Positions 7,032 to 13,338 of a DNA stretch of 13,338 bases are shown here, in pieces. The translations under genes were made by a program, and so were the position numbers. Under the pieces are notes generated by a model. The model did not search any database and was not told where the DNA came from. It was given only the letters and a program-made list of their open reading frames with translations. Positions within the stretch are counted from its first letter, which is position 1. Each line of letters begins with the position of its first letter. The stretch comes from Planctomycetales bacterium (GTDB lineage Bacteria > Planctomycetota > Planctomycetia > Pirellulales > Thermoguttaceae): positions 1 to 13,338 of the forward strand of contig SKOZ01000017.1 of the NCBI GenBank assembly GCA_007119795.1, read 5' to 3'.

Positions 7032-7523
7032 TCAGGTGGCGGGGGCCGGCGATTTCGACCGCCGGCAGTCGGCGCACACGCCGGTGATGAACATGCGGTG
7101 GCAGGCGATCTCGAAGCAGTGCTCCTTGGCCACCGCGTGGGAAATATGCTCCAGCTCCCGGCTCTGGAACTCGATGAGGCGGTTGCACACCTGGCAGTAG
7201 AGGTGGTCGTGCTGCGGGTAGCCGTAGTCGTGCTCGTAGACGCTGCGGCCGGCAAGCGTCATCTTCCGCAATAGACCGGCTTCGACGAGCTCTGCCAGGG
7301 TGCGATAGACCGTGGGGCGGCTGACCTGGCGCTTGGCGATGAGCTCCTGCAGGTGCTCGATGAGTTCGTCGGCGTCGAAGTGGTCGTGGTGGCTGAAGAC
7401 CTGCTCGACGATCCGCTGCCGCTGCCGGGTGACGCGCTTGCCGCGCCGCTTGAGGAAGGCGGCGAACACCTCCTCCGGCGCCCGGGAGACCTGAACGGAT
7501 TGCAGTGCGAAGCTCTTCGCCAT
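7032..7523 (-). CDS. fur: Fur-family metal-dependent transcriptional regulator
   Basis: The 163-residue protein has an N-terminal winged helix (RRGKRVTRQRQRIVEQVF, residues 26-43) with recognition helix SRPTVYRTLAELVEAG (68-83). Metal-site residues are HHDHFDADEL (45-54) and HDHLYC (105-110), and two CxxC pairs hold structural zinc (Cys110/Cys113, Cys150/Cys153). This pattern is Fur-like; Zur or PerR cannot be excluded by eye. It is expected to repress metal-uptake or stress genes when metal-loaded. I chose ATG 7523 because it begins the conserved-looking part. GTG at 7565 would add 14 residues (PLRPPAGGARCAA) without a Shine-Dalgarno sequence. The GGAGG nearest ATG 7523 is 15-16 nt away and buried in a hairpin, so the start is not firm. 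It lies 65 bp after flgM in the same direction. Confidence 0.92.
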   Translation of the reverse strand: MAKSFALQSVQVSRAPEEVFAAFLKRRGKRVTRQRQRIVEQVFSHHDHFDADELIEHLQELIAKRQVSRPTVYRTLAELVEAGLLRKMTLAGRSVYEHDYGYPQHDHLYCQVCNRLIEFQSRELEHISHAVAKEHCFEIACHRMFITGVCADCRRSKSPAPAT

Positions 7524-7540
7524 GGCAGCGCATCGCGCCC

Positions 7541-7559
7541 CTCCGGCCGGCGGCCGGAG
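7541..7559 (-). promoter_or_regulatory. Hairpin over the Shine-Dalgarno sequence before fur
   Basis: CTCCGGCC-GGC-GGCCGGAG is a perfect 8-bp inverted repeat with a 3-nt loop. On the fur mRNA its 3' arm runs straight into GGAGGGG, the only purine-rich ribosome binding sequence ahead of the gene. The stem would hide it. No T-run follows, so it is not an intrinsic terminator. Confidence 0.45.
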
Positions 7560-7588
7560 CGGCACGCTTCAAGTTCAGGCTGGGAGTA

Positions 7589-7870
7589 TCAGGAGTCGAT
7601 CTCCTCGAGCAGCCGCCCGATGGCGGCATCCAGTTTCTCGGGCGTCTCGTAAGTCCCCTGGGCGATCTCGGCGCGGATGGCCTGGACGCGCTCCCGACGG
7701 ACCTCGGGAAGATCGCCGATCCGATCGACGAGTTGGGCGGCGTCGGAAATCTCCAATTCGTCGCGGATCGCCCCGGTGGCTTCGGGCCCGGCGGGGCGCG
7801 CGATCCGCGCCGTGTGCGGCGGCCCCACCGGCTGGGCGCCGTGAACCTGCGATGGACCGTAGATATGCAT
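7589..7870 (-). CDS. flgM: FlgM-like anti-sigma-28 factor
   Basis: The 93-residue product starts MHIYGPSQVHGAQPVGPPH, an opening I associate with planctomycete FlgM homologues. It ends in the FlgM core: an ELEISDAAQLVDRIGDLPEV helix, then VRRERVQAIRAEIAQGTYET, then PEKLDAAIGRLLEEI. The xxIRxxIxxGTYxxxxxxxAxxLL pattern is the sigma-28 binding region. FlgM holds the flagellar sigma factor FliA inactive until the hook is built, after which FlgM is exported. A longer in-frame ATG at 7966 would add 32 low-complexity residues. ATG 7870 is preferred because GGGAGG (complement 7878-7883) lies 7 nt upstream. No other flagellar gene is in the window. It sits 65 bp before fur and the two may share a transcript. 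Confidence 0.85.
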   Translation of the reverse strand: MHIYGPSQVHGAQPVGPPHTARIARPAGPEATGAIRDELEISDAAQLVDRIGDLPEVRRERVQAIRAEIAQGTYETPEKLDAAIGRLLEEIDS

Positions 7871-8050
7871 TCCTACACCTCCCATGCTCCTCTGCGGGAA
7901 ACCGCTCGCCGCGGCGCGGCCGATCGAACGACCGGAAACGAAACCGCACCGCGCGATCGCGAGCACGTGCGTCTCTCACTCAAGGCACGCTCACCGTCCC
8001 CTCGGGACCCCTTGACCTTCGCCTGAAGGGCCGTGACCCCCTCGGCGAAT

Positions 8051-8066
8051 CCCGGCAGATGCCGGG
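8051..8066. repeat. Compact inverted repeat 1
   Basis: CCCGGCA-GA-TGCCGGG is a perfect 7-bp inverted repeat with a 2-bp spacer, extendable to ATCCC...GGGGGAT with one bulged G. It lies in non-coding DNA 180 bp upstream of flgM. Confidence 0.5.
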
Positions 8067-8413
8067 GGATGGACAAGGCGACTGAACTATACCTTGCCTT
8101 CGCCCTCGCCGCGGGCCAGGCATCCTTCTCATCGGCCAGCCATAGCGGCCGATCCACAGTTTCGCGTTGTGCTTCGTTGGTAGCAGAACGCGGCCTTCGC
8201 GGTTCTGTAACGCCTTTGACGGCTTGAGCTTGCCGCTTGTTCACGCCCGGCAACACGTCCGGTTGCCGCCGGTCAACGAAGGTCGTCCACTCGCGGGCAG
8301 TGCGTCCCGTCGCAACGGTCGTACCGCGAAGCAGCGGCCGCGAACAGCGGCGACGGTTATCGCGGCCCGGGAATGACGTCCGCGTCGTTCCTGCGGGCTG
8401 CACCGGAGCCTCA

Positions 8414-8431
8414 GCGAACTCTGGAGTTCGC
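8414..8431. repeat. Compact inverted repeat 2
   Basis: GCGAACTC-TG-GAGTTCGC is a perfect 8-bp inverted repeat with a 2-bp spacer. It agrees with the repeat at 8861-8878 at 11 of 18 positions, sharing GCGxAC...GTxCGC ends. Confidence 0.55.
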
Positions 8432-8860
8432 AGGCGAGGTTGCCGGCGCGCAGCGCTCGCCCTCCGCAAGACGCCCTTCTTCGCGCCGCTCGGCACCGCC
8501 ATCGCGTTACCTCCATTGTGACACGCCCGCCTCCCACGGCCAAGGCGTTTCCGCCTCGGCCAAGTACCTATACGTATATTCAGCATTTGGGGGCCGCCGA
8601 CTTTGGCGAATCCTCCGCATTGGCACGGCGGCCGGGCGGCAGCAGACGGATTGTAGGCAGCCGCCGTAGGATGGACAAGATCGATCGAGGAACGAGGGGA
8701 CAGGTGGTGACGGATGATTGGTGGCTGGCGGACACGAGTCGATCTCTTCTTCCGCGTCCGGCTCGCCGACCGCCCCCCCTGGGGATGGTTCGGGTGGAGG
8801 ATGCGCCGAGAATCGGCAACAACGCATGCCCTCCTTGCCCCTCGCCGGCTCCTTGCGGCA

Positions 8861-8878
8861 GCGGACCTGGAGGTCCGC
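8861..8878. repeat. Compact inverted repeat 3
   Basis: GCGGACCT-GG-AGGTCCGC is a perfect 8-bp inverted repeat with a 2-bp spacer, 50 bp before the isomerase promoter. It has the same architecture as the repeat at 8414-8431. It could be an operator or one copy of a dispersed palindromic element. Confidence 0.55.
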
Positions 8879-8928
8879 CCCCCATCCTGGCTCCCGTTGC
8901 TCTCCCTGCCCGCTCCCTCAGATCGCTC

Positions 8929-8958
8929 TTGACCGGGCTGTCGCTTCCGTCCTATATT
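8929..8958 (+). promoter_or_regulatory. Sigma-70-type promoter for the isomerase gene
   Basis: TTGACC (8929-8934) and TATATT (8953-8958) are separated by 18 bp, each matching the consensus at 5 of 6 positions. It is the best promoter in the window and would start RNA near 8965, giving a leader of about 150 nt before the isomerase ATG. Confidence 0.75.
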
Positions 8959-9113
8959 CCCCCAATCAGGCGCGGCAAGGAAGCATGCTCTGCGCCCCGG
9001 CGACCCGTCCCTGCGCCCGCCCACGGTGGCCCCTACCGCAAGGGCCGACCCGGCGCGATGGGCCGGAACGGGTCGATCAAGTACGGACCCATTCGGTTTA
9101 TGGAGGAACCGCG

Positions 9114-11069
9114 ATGAACCCAGAGAATCCTTCCCCGAGCCTTGCAGAGAGGGACGCAGCCGCCCGGCCCGCCCGCCGCAGGCGTTCGCTCCAGTTCGGC
9201 GTTGTGATCAGCGGCGTGGCGCTCCTGGCGGCAGCCGTCACGGTCCGCTACTACTGGAACGCAGAACCGGCCAGCGCTCAGGTGGGGCGCACGGCTTCGG
9301 CGGCGCGCACCGCCCAAACGTCCGCCCAGCGCAACCCTTCGCCGGCCGCACCGGCGGGGCAGGAGTCGGCGGTGGTGGCCTCGGTGAACGGGCAGGCGAT
9401 TACCCGCGAGGGACTGGCGCGCGAGGCGCTTCGCCACCACGGCAACGAAGTCCTCGAGCTGCTAGTCAACCGCCACCTGATCGCCCAGGAGTGCCGGCGG
9501 CGGGGTATCACGATCACCTCGGCCGAAGTGGACGCCGAGATCGAGCGCATGGCCCAGCGCTTCGGCTTTTCGGTCGAACAGTGGATGCAGATGCTCCAGC
9601 ACGAGCGGGGCATTCAGCCGAAGCACTACGCCAACGACACGGTGTGGCCCATGCTGGCCCTGCGGCGTCTTGCCGGCGACCGCCTCACGGTCGACCGCGA
9701 GGAGCTCGAGGCGGCCTTCGAGACGCAGTACGGGCCCCAGGTCCGCGTCCGCTTGATCGCCGTGAGCGATCGCAGCAAGGCGGAGAGCCTCCGCGCCCGG
9801 GCGGCGGCCGATCCGGAGGAGTTCGGCAACCTCGCCAAGGACCACTCCGAGGACGTCAGCAGCGCCGCGGCCCGCGGCATGATCCAGCCGATCCGCCGCC
9901 ACACCAGCCCGCCGGAGATCGAGGAGGCGGTCTTCAATCTGCCCGACGGCGGCATCTCGCCCGTTCTCACTCTCGGCGACCAGTACGTGATTTTCCAGCG
10001 CGAAGGGCTTATCGAAGCTCGCGACGTCTCCTTCGAGGTGGCCGCTCCCCTGCTCGAGGAGATGGTCCGCGACAACAAGGTCCGCCGCGTGGCCGGCGAA
10101 GTCTTCCGCGATCTCCAGGAGGAGGCCCGGGTGGATCTCGTCTACAGTGACCCCGCCAAGCGGGAGGCGAACCCCGGCGTGGCGGCGATGATCAACGACC
10201 AGGCGATCAGCCTCCGCGAGTTGGCCGAGCAGTGTCTGGAGCGCTACGGCGAGGCGATCCTCGACGGGATGATCCACCGCCGGCTCATCGAACAGGCCTG
10301 CGCCGAGGCGCGGGTGGCCGTCTCCGCGGAGGAGCTCGAGGGCGAGATCCGGCGCGTGGCGGCCCTGAACCTCCCCCCCCAACGCGACGGTTCTCCCGAC
10401 GTCGAGCAGTGGCTGGCGATGGTTTCGGAACAGGAGGGCATCTCCGAGGAGATCTATCGCAGCGACCGCGTCTGGCCCGCCGTGGCCCTGCGGAAGCTGG
10501 TCGCCGACGAGGTCGAGGTCACCCGCGAGGACATGGAAAAGGCCTTCGAGGCCAACTACGGCCCCCGCGTCCGCGTGCGGGCGATCGTGCTCGACAACCA
10601 GCGCCGCGCCAACCAGGTCTGGGACCTGGCCCGCCAGAATCCCACGGCGGAGGGCTTCGGCACGCTGGCCGAGCAGTACTCAATTGAGGCCAGCAGCCGC
10701 GTGCTCCGCGGCGAGGTGCCCCCCATCCGCCGCCACGGTGGACAGCCGCTCCTGGAGCGCGAGGCCTTCGCCCTGAAGCCCGGGGAGATCTCGGGCATCA
10801 TCCAGGTGGGCCCCCACTACGTGATCCTGTTCTGCGAGGGTCGCACCGAGCCTACCCCCGTGGACCCGGCCGAGGTCCGCGACATCCTCTACGAGGACAT
10901 CCGGGAGAAGAAGATGCAGCTGGCCATGGTGGAGTACTTCGAGGGGCTTCTCGAACGGGCCCGGATCGACAACTACCTCACCGGGCGCACGCAGGCCCCC
11001 TCTTCGAACACCGCCGCGGCGGCGAATGCACCCCGGCAGGCCACCGCGCCGGCACCCGCGCGGCGCTGA
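9114..11069 (+). CDS. Membrane-anchored or exported SurA/PrsA-like peptidyl-prolyl isomerase with duplicated parvulin module
   Basis: The 651-residue protein has a basic N-terminus (ARRRRS) and one hydrophobic segment (about residues 27-43, FGVVISGVALLAAAVTV). A low-complexity Ala/Ser/Thr/Pro linker follows, so it is held at or sent across the membrane. Two copies of the same module follow. Copy 1, about residues 88-305, runs from SVNGQAITREGLAREALRHH through WPMLALRRLAGD and YGPQVRVRLIAVSD to YVIFQREGL. Copy 2, about 357-575, runs from MINDQAISLRELAEQCLERY through WPAVALRKLVAD and YGPRVRVRAIVLDN to YVILFCEGR. Each joins a SurA-like chaperone helix bundle to a parvulin domain (EFGNLAKDHSED...; GFGTLAEQYSIE...). 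The likely role is folding of exported proteins. ATG 9114 is fixed by GGAGG (9102-9106) 7 nt upstream. The stop lies 3 bp from the convergent frr stop. Confidence 0.9.
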   Translation: MNPENPSPSLAERDAAARPARRRRSLQFGVVISGVALLAAAVTVRYYWNAEPASAQVGRTASAARTAQTSAQRNPSPAAPAGQESAVVASVNGQAITREGLAREALRHHGNEVLELLVNRHLIAQECRRRGITITSAEVDAEIERMAQRFGFSVEQWMQMLQHERGIQPKHYANDTVWPMLALRRLAGDRLTVDREELEAAFETQYGPQVRVRLIAVSDRSKAESLRARAAADPEEFGNLAKDHSEDVSSAAARGMIQPIRRHTSPPEIEEAVFNLPDGGISPVLTLGDQYVIFQREGLIEARDVSFEVAAPLLEEMVRDNKVRRVAGEVFRDLQEEARVDLVYSDPAKREANPGVAAMINDQAISLRELAEQCLERYGEAILDGMIHRRLIEQACAEARVAVSAEELEGEIRRVAALNLPPQRDGSPDVEQWLAMVSEQEGISEEIYRSDRVWPAVALRKLVADEVEVTREDMEKAFEANYGPRVRVRAIVLDNQRRANQVWDLARQNPTAEGFGTLAEQYSIEASSRVLRGEVPPIRRHGGQPLLEREAFALKPGEISGIIQVGPHYVILFCEGRTEPTPVDPAEVRDILYEDIREKKMQLAMVEYFEGLLERARIDNYLTGRTQAPSSNTAAAANAPRQATAPAPARR

Positions 11070-11072
11070 CGG

Positions 11073-11633
11073 TCAGCCCTCCATGACATCGGTCTCGCGG
11101 GTCTGGGCGAGTTCGCCGGCCTGCGTCTCGTACCGCTTGGTGAGGTCCTGGATTTCGTCCTTGACCGATTGGCATTCGTCCTCGGAGAGGATTTTGGACT
11201 TCTCCGCCTGGTCGGCGGCCTTGTTGCCGTCGCGGCGGATGTTGCGGATGGCGACCTTGGCCTCCTCGCAGAGTTCGCGGATGCGGGCCACCATCCGCTT
11301 GCGGACCTCGGTGGAGAGGGGAGGGACGTTGATGCGGATGAGCCGGCCGTCGTTCTGGGGGTTCAACCCCAGGTCGCTGGCCTGGACGGCCTTCTCGATG
11401 TCCTTGAGCGTCCCCGGATCGTAGGGGCGGATGACGATCTGGGTGGGCTCCGGGGCGGCGACCGAGGCGAGCTGCTTGATGGGCGTCGGTGAACCGTAGA
11501 CTTCCACGCGGAGCGAATCGACCAGCCCGGGGTTGGCGCGGCCGGTGCGGATGCCGGCCAGCGATTCGCGAAGGACGGAGACGGCCTTCTCCATCCGCTC
11601 TTCCACGTCGAGGAGGATTTCGTCGGCGCTCAT
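11073..11633 (-). CDS. frr: Ribosome recycling factor
   Basis: The 186-residue protein (E. coli Frr is 185) starts MSADEILLDVEERMEKAVSV and contains the family blocks LAGIRTGRANPGLVDSLRVE, YGSPTPIKQLASV, PYDPGTLKDIEKAVQASDLG, LIRINVPPLSTEVRKRMV and AKVAIRNIRRDGNK. With EF-G it splits the post-termination ribosome so that the subunits and mRNA can be reused. ATG 11633 is preferred over the in-frame upstream start at 11693. It aligns with the family N-terminus and has AAGGA about 10 nt before it. The gene follows pyrH after 96 bp with no terminator between, as expected for the conserved tsf-pyrH-frr cluster. Confidence 0.97.
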   Translation of the reverse strand: MSADEILLDVEERMEKAVSVLRESLAGIRTGRANPGLVDSLRVEVYGSPTPIKQLASVAAPEPTQIVIRPYDPGTLKDIEKAVQASDLGLNPQNDGRLIRINVPPLSTEVRKRMVARIRELCEEAKVAIRNIRRDGNKAADQAEKSKILSEDECQSVKDEIQDLTKRYETQAGELAQTRETDVMEG

Positions 11634-11729
11634 CGTAGGGCGGTCCTTTCCAGAGTTCGTGTGCGGCTCTCGGTTTTCCGTGCTCGGTCCCACTAGAGTT
11701 TCCGTTACCAGTAAAGCGGAGCGCCGGGG

Positions 11730-12491
11730 CTACCAGGGGGCGCCGTGAACCAGCGTTCCCACGCGCTCGCCGCCGACGGCGCGGGCGATGTTGCCGCCCT
11801 TGCGGAAGTTGAAGACCCGGATCGGCAGCCGGTACTCCATGCACTTGGTGATGGCCTCGTGGTCCATCACCCGCAGGTTCTGGCGGCGGACGTCGTCGTA
11901 GGTCAGCTCGCCGTAGAAGACGGCGTGGGGGTTCTTCTCGGGATCGTCGCTGTAGACGCCGTCCACGCGGGTGGCCTTGAGGAGGATATCGGCCTCGAGC
12001 TCGAGGGCGCGCTGCGCGGCGGCCGTATCCGTGGTGACGAAGGGGCTTCCCGTGCCCGCGGCCAGCAGGACGAGGCGGCCCTTCTCCAGGTGCCGGCGGG
12101 CGCGGCGGCGGACGTAGGGCTCGGCCAAGCCGTCCATGCGGATGGCGGTCATCACGCGGGTGTCGCAGCCGAGCGACTCGAGCGCGTCCTGCAGGGCCAG
12201 GGCGTTCATCACCGTGGCCAGCATCCCCATGTAATGCGCCGTGGCCTCGTGGATGCTGGAGTTGCCCGCCGTGAACTGCGCGCCGCGGAGGATGTTCCCT
12301 CCGCCGAGCACCACGGCGATCTCCGTTCCCTGCTCCGCGGCGCCGTAGGTCTCCTGGGCCAGATGGAGGACGGCGTCCATGGCGATGCCCCGCTCCCCGG
12401 GCTGGACGAAGCCTTCCCCGGAGATCTTCAGGATCACGCGGCGGTAGGCCGGCGGGGCCGCGGCCCCCTCTGCTGGTTTCTCGGCGACCAT
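11730..12491 (-). CDS. pyrH: UMP kinase
   Basis: This amino-acid-kinase-fold enzyme phosphorylates UMP to UDP in pyrimidine synthesis. It is 253 residues, slightly longer than the usual 235-245 because of an N-terminal extension ([17 protein letters not shown]) before the conserved [12 protein letters not shown]. Further motifs are [11 protein letters not shown] (UMP and phosphate binding), [53 protein letters not shown] and the C-terminal GTLVHG. Bacterial PyrH is a hexamer regulated by GTP and UTP. ATG 12491 has GGAG 6 nt upstream; the in-frame GTG at 12530 would add 13 residues. It starts 76 bp after tsf ends. Confidence 0.97.
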   Translation of the reverse strand: MVAEKPAEGAAAPPAYRRVILKISGEGFVQPGERGIAMDAVLHLAQETYGAAEQGTEIAVVLGGGNILRGAQFTAGNSSIHEATAHYMGMLATVMNALALQDALESLGCDTRVMTAIRMDGLAEPYVRRRARRHLEKGRLVLLAAGTGSPFVTTDTAAAQRALELEADILLKATRVDGVYSDDPEKNPHAVFYGELTYDDVRRQNLRVMDHEAITKCMEYRLPIRVFNFRKGGNIARAVGGERVGTLVHGAPW

Positions 12492-12567
12492 CCCTCTCTC
12501 CGCAGTCCGGACCGGTGCGTCGACGCGCACCCGAATTACGTACCCTACCTCACCGCAGCCGCTCTCC

Positions 12568-13338
12568 TCACTCCTTGCCCAGCTCCCAGTGGACGAAGCG
12601 GAGGAGCTTCATCCCCTGGGCCTTGGCGACGGCGCCCACGCGGCGGCCCTCGTCGTCTTTGACGAAGGGCTGCTCGGTAAGGCACCGTTCGGCATAGAAA
12701 TTCCGCAACCGGCCCTCGACCATCTTGGCGACGATCGGTTCGGGCTTTCCTTCCTGGCGCGCCGCGGCCGAGAGGATCTCGCGCTCCTTGGCGACGACGT
12801 CCGGGTCCAAATCCTCCACGCCCAAGGCGCCGGGCCGCATCGCGGCAACGTGCATGCAGATGTCGCGCGCCAGCTCCGCAGGCCCCCCCTCGTACTGGAG
12901 GAGAACACCCACACCGCCGTTGTGATGGGCGTAGCCCGCACAGGTGCCGTCGATGCGGACGATCCGCTTCAGGCGGAAGACCTCGCGGATGCGGTTCGTC
13001 AGGTCGTCGAACCGCTGCTGGAGGACCGCGCCGCCGCCCGGCGACGGCTGGGCGAGGAGGGCCTCGGGGGTGTCGGCACCGGGGCCCTCGGCCAACTGCC
13101 TTGCGAGGTCCTCGGCCAGAGCCACGAACTGCTCGTTGACTGCCACCGGGGCGCTCTCGCACTGGAGTTCCACCATGGTGCCGGCGCCCGGAGCCACGTA
13201 GACGGCGATGCGGCCCGCCGAAGTCTCCCGGCCGGCGCGGCCGGCCATCGTCTTCGCGCCCCGTTTGCGGAGGACTTCGATGGCCTTTTCTTCGTCGCCG
13301 GCCGCTTCGATGAGGGCCTGCTTGCACTCCATCATCGG
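12568..13338 (-). CDS. tsf: Elongation factor Ts, N-terminus cut by window
   Basis: The visible 256 residues begin [20 protein letters not shown], which is the (G)A(P/G)MM(D/E)CKKAL block that normally follows the first 20-25 residues. Only the UBA-like N-terminus is therefore outside the window. Later family features are [20 protein letters not shown] (core of the first EF-Tu-binding half), [33 protein letters not shown] and [22 protein letters not shown]-Ts exchanges GDP for GTP on EF-Tu. The first half has an unusual SAPVAVNE in place of the common T(D/N)FVARNE, although the fold blocks are intact. rpsB would be expected just upstream, beyond the window. Confidence 0.96.
   Translation of the reverse strand, partial: PMMECKQALIEAAGDEEKAIEVLRKRGAKTMAGRAGRETSAGRIAVYVAPGAGTMVELQCESAPVAVNEQFVALAEDLARQLAEGPGADTPEALLAQPSPGGGAVLQQRFDDLTNRIREVFRLKRIVRIDGTCAGYAHHNGGVGVLLQYEGGPAELARDICMHVAAMRPGALGVEDLDPDVVAKEREILSAAARQEGKPEPIVAKMVEGRLRNFYAERCLTEQPFVKDDEGRRVGAVAKAQGMKLLRFVHWELGKE

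Larger units (their letters stand above)
7871..9113. other. Long intergenic region with short palindromes, no confirmed gene
   Basis: About 1.2 kb separates divergent flgM and the isomerase gene. No reading frame here resembles a known protein. A minus frame is open from about 9024 to 7873. Within it, ATG 8502 has GGAGGT 6 nt upstream, and its stop ends 2 nt before the flgM start. However, the product is very arginine-rich, third-position G+C over the first hundred codons is about 72 percent (lower than the clear genes), and the frame is equally open before that ATG. The region also has TATACGTATA at 8569-8578 and three compact inverted repeats listed separately. The isomerase promoter is at its right end. 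Confidence 0.5.

Noticed and set aside
8500..8502. Start of ribosomal protein L32 (MAVP...) on the minus strand
   Set aside because: The first four residues match L32, but the rest (SGAKKGVLRR...) lacks its basic block and CxxC zinc fingers.
8718..9113. N-terminal extension of the isomerase back to ATG 8718
   Set aside because: It would include the promoter at 8929-8958 and the 8861-8878 palindrome, is low in complexity, and would place the export segment about 160 residues in. ATG 9114 has an ideal GGAGG.
11745..12662. Plus-strand open frame of 305 codons opposite pyrH and the end of tsf
   Set aside because: Both minus-strand genes are unmistakable, and the plus frame is Gly/Ala/Val/Asp-rich without motifs.
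1..13338. CRISPR array, tRNA or rRNA genes, insertion sequence ends
   Set aside because: I saw no regularly spaced direct repeats, no tRNA-like cloverleaf, no rRNA signature and no transposase motif in any frame.

Overview
This is a GC-rich bacterial window (roughly two thirds G+C, third codon positions mostly G or C). It most likely comes from a planctomycete of the Pirellulales type. That placement is inferred from the style of the genes, not from a marker search. The main pointers are a FlgM-like anti-sigma factor that begins MHIYGPSQVHGAQ, a long peptidyl-prolyl isomerase with a tandem internal duplication, a TTGACC-N18-TATATT promoter, and loosely packed genes separated by GC-rich intergenic stretches.

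Left end (1-1816): a YcaC-type cysteine hydrolase on the minus strand, cut by the window edge. Behind it lies a broken divergent HxlR-family regulator of which only the C-terminal part survives. Then come a plus-strand intrinsic terminator with no intact gene in front of it, and a frameshifted minus-strand remnant. This part looks like decayed accessory DNA.

Metabolic and peptidase block (1817-7010, plus strand): rhamnulokinase (rhaB) is followed after 24 bp by a Gfo/Idh/MocA-family oxidoreductase, probably as a sugar-catabolic pair. Next is a promoter, then two overlapping M16 peptidase genes. The first lacks the HxxEH zinc site but keeps the RGLxY-type substrate-binding motif. The second has HFLEH but lacks the RGLxY motif. 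Together they fit the known M16B heterodimer.

Regulatory block (7032-7870, minus strand): a FlgM-like anti-sigma-28 factor and a Fur-family metalloregulator lie in the same direction 65 bp apart. The Fur gene converges on the peptidase pair.

Intergenic region (7871-9113): about 1.2 kb with no convincing gene. It holds three compact inverted repeats with 2-bp spacers, plus a good sigma-70-type promoter serving the next gene.

Right end (9114-13338): a membrane-anchored or exported SurA/PrsA-like isomerase with two copies of a chaperone-plus-parvulin module (plus strand). It converges on the classical translation cluster tsf-pyrH-frr (minus strand; tsf is cut by the window end).

I did not find a clear new multi-gene system. 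The points most worth following are the orphaned operator and broken regulator beside ycaC, the 7.9-9.1 kb palindrome cluster, the FlgM-Fur pairing with its hairpin-buried Shine-Dalgarno sequence, and the duplicated isomerase.
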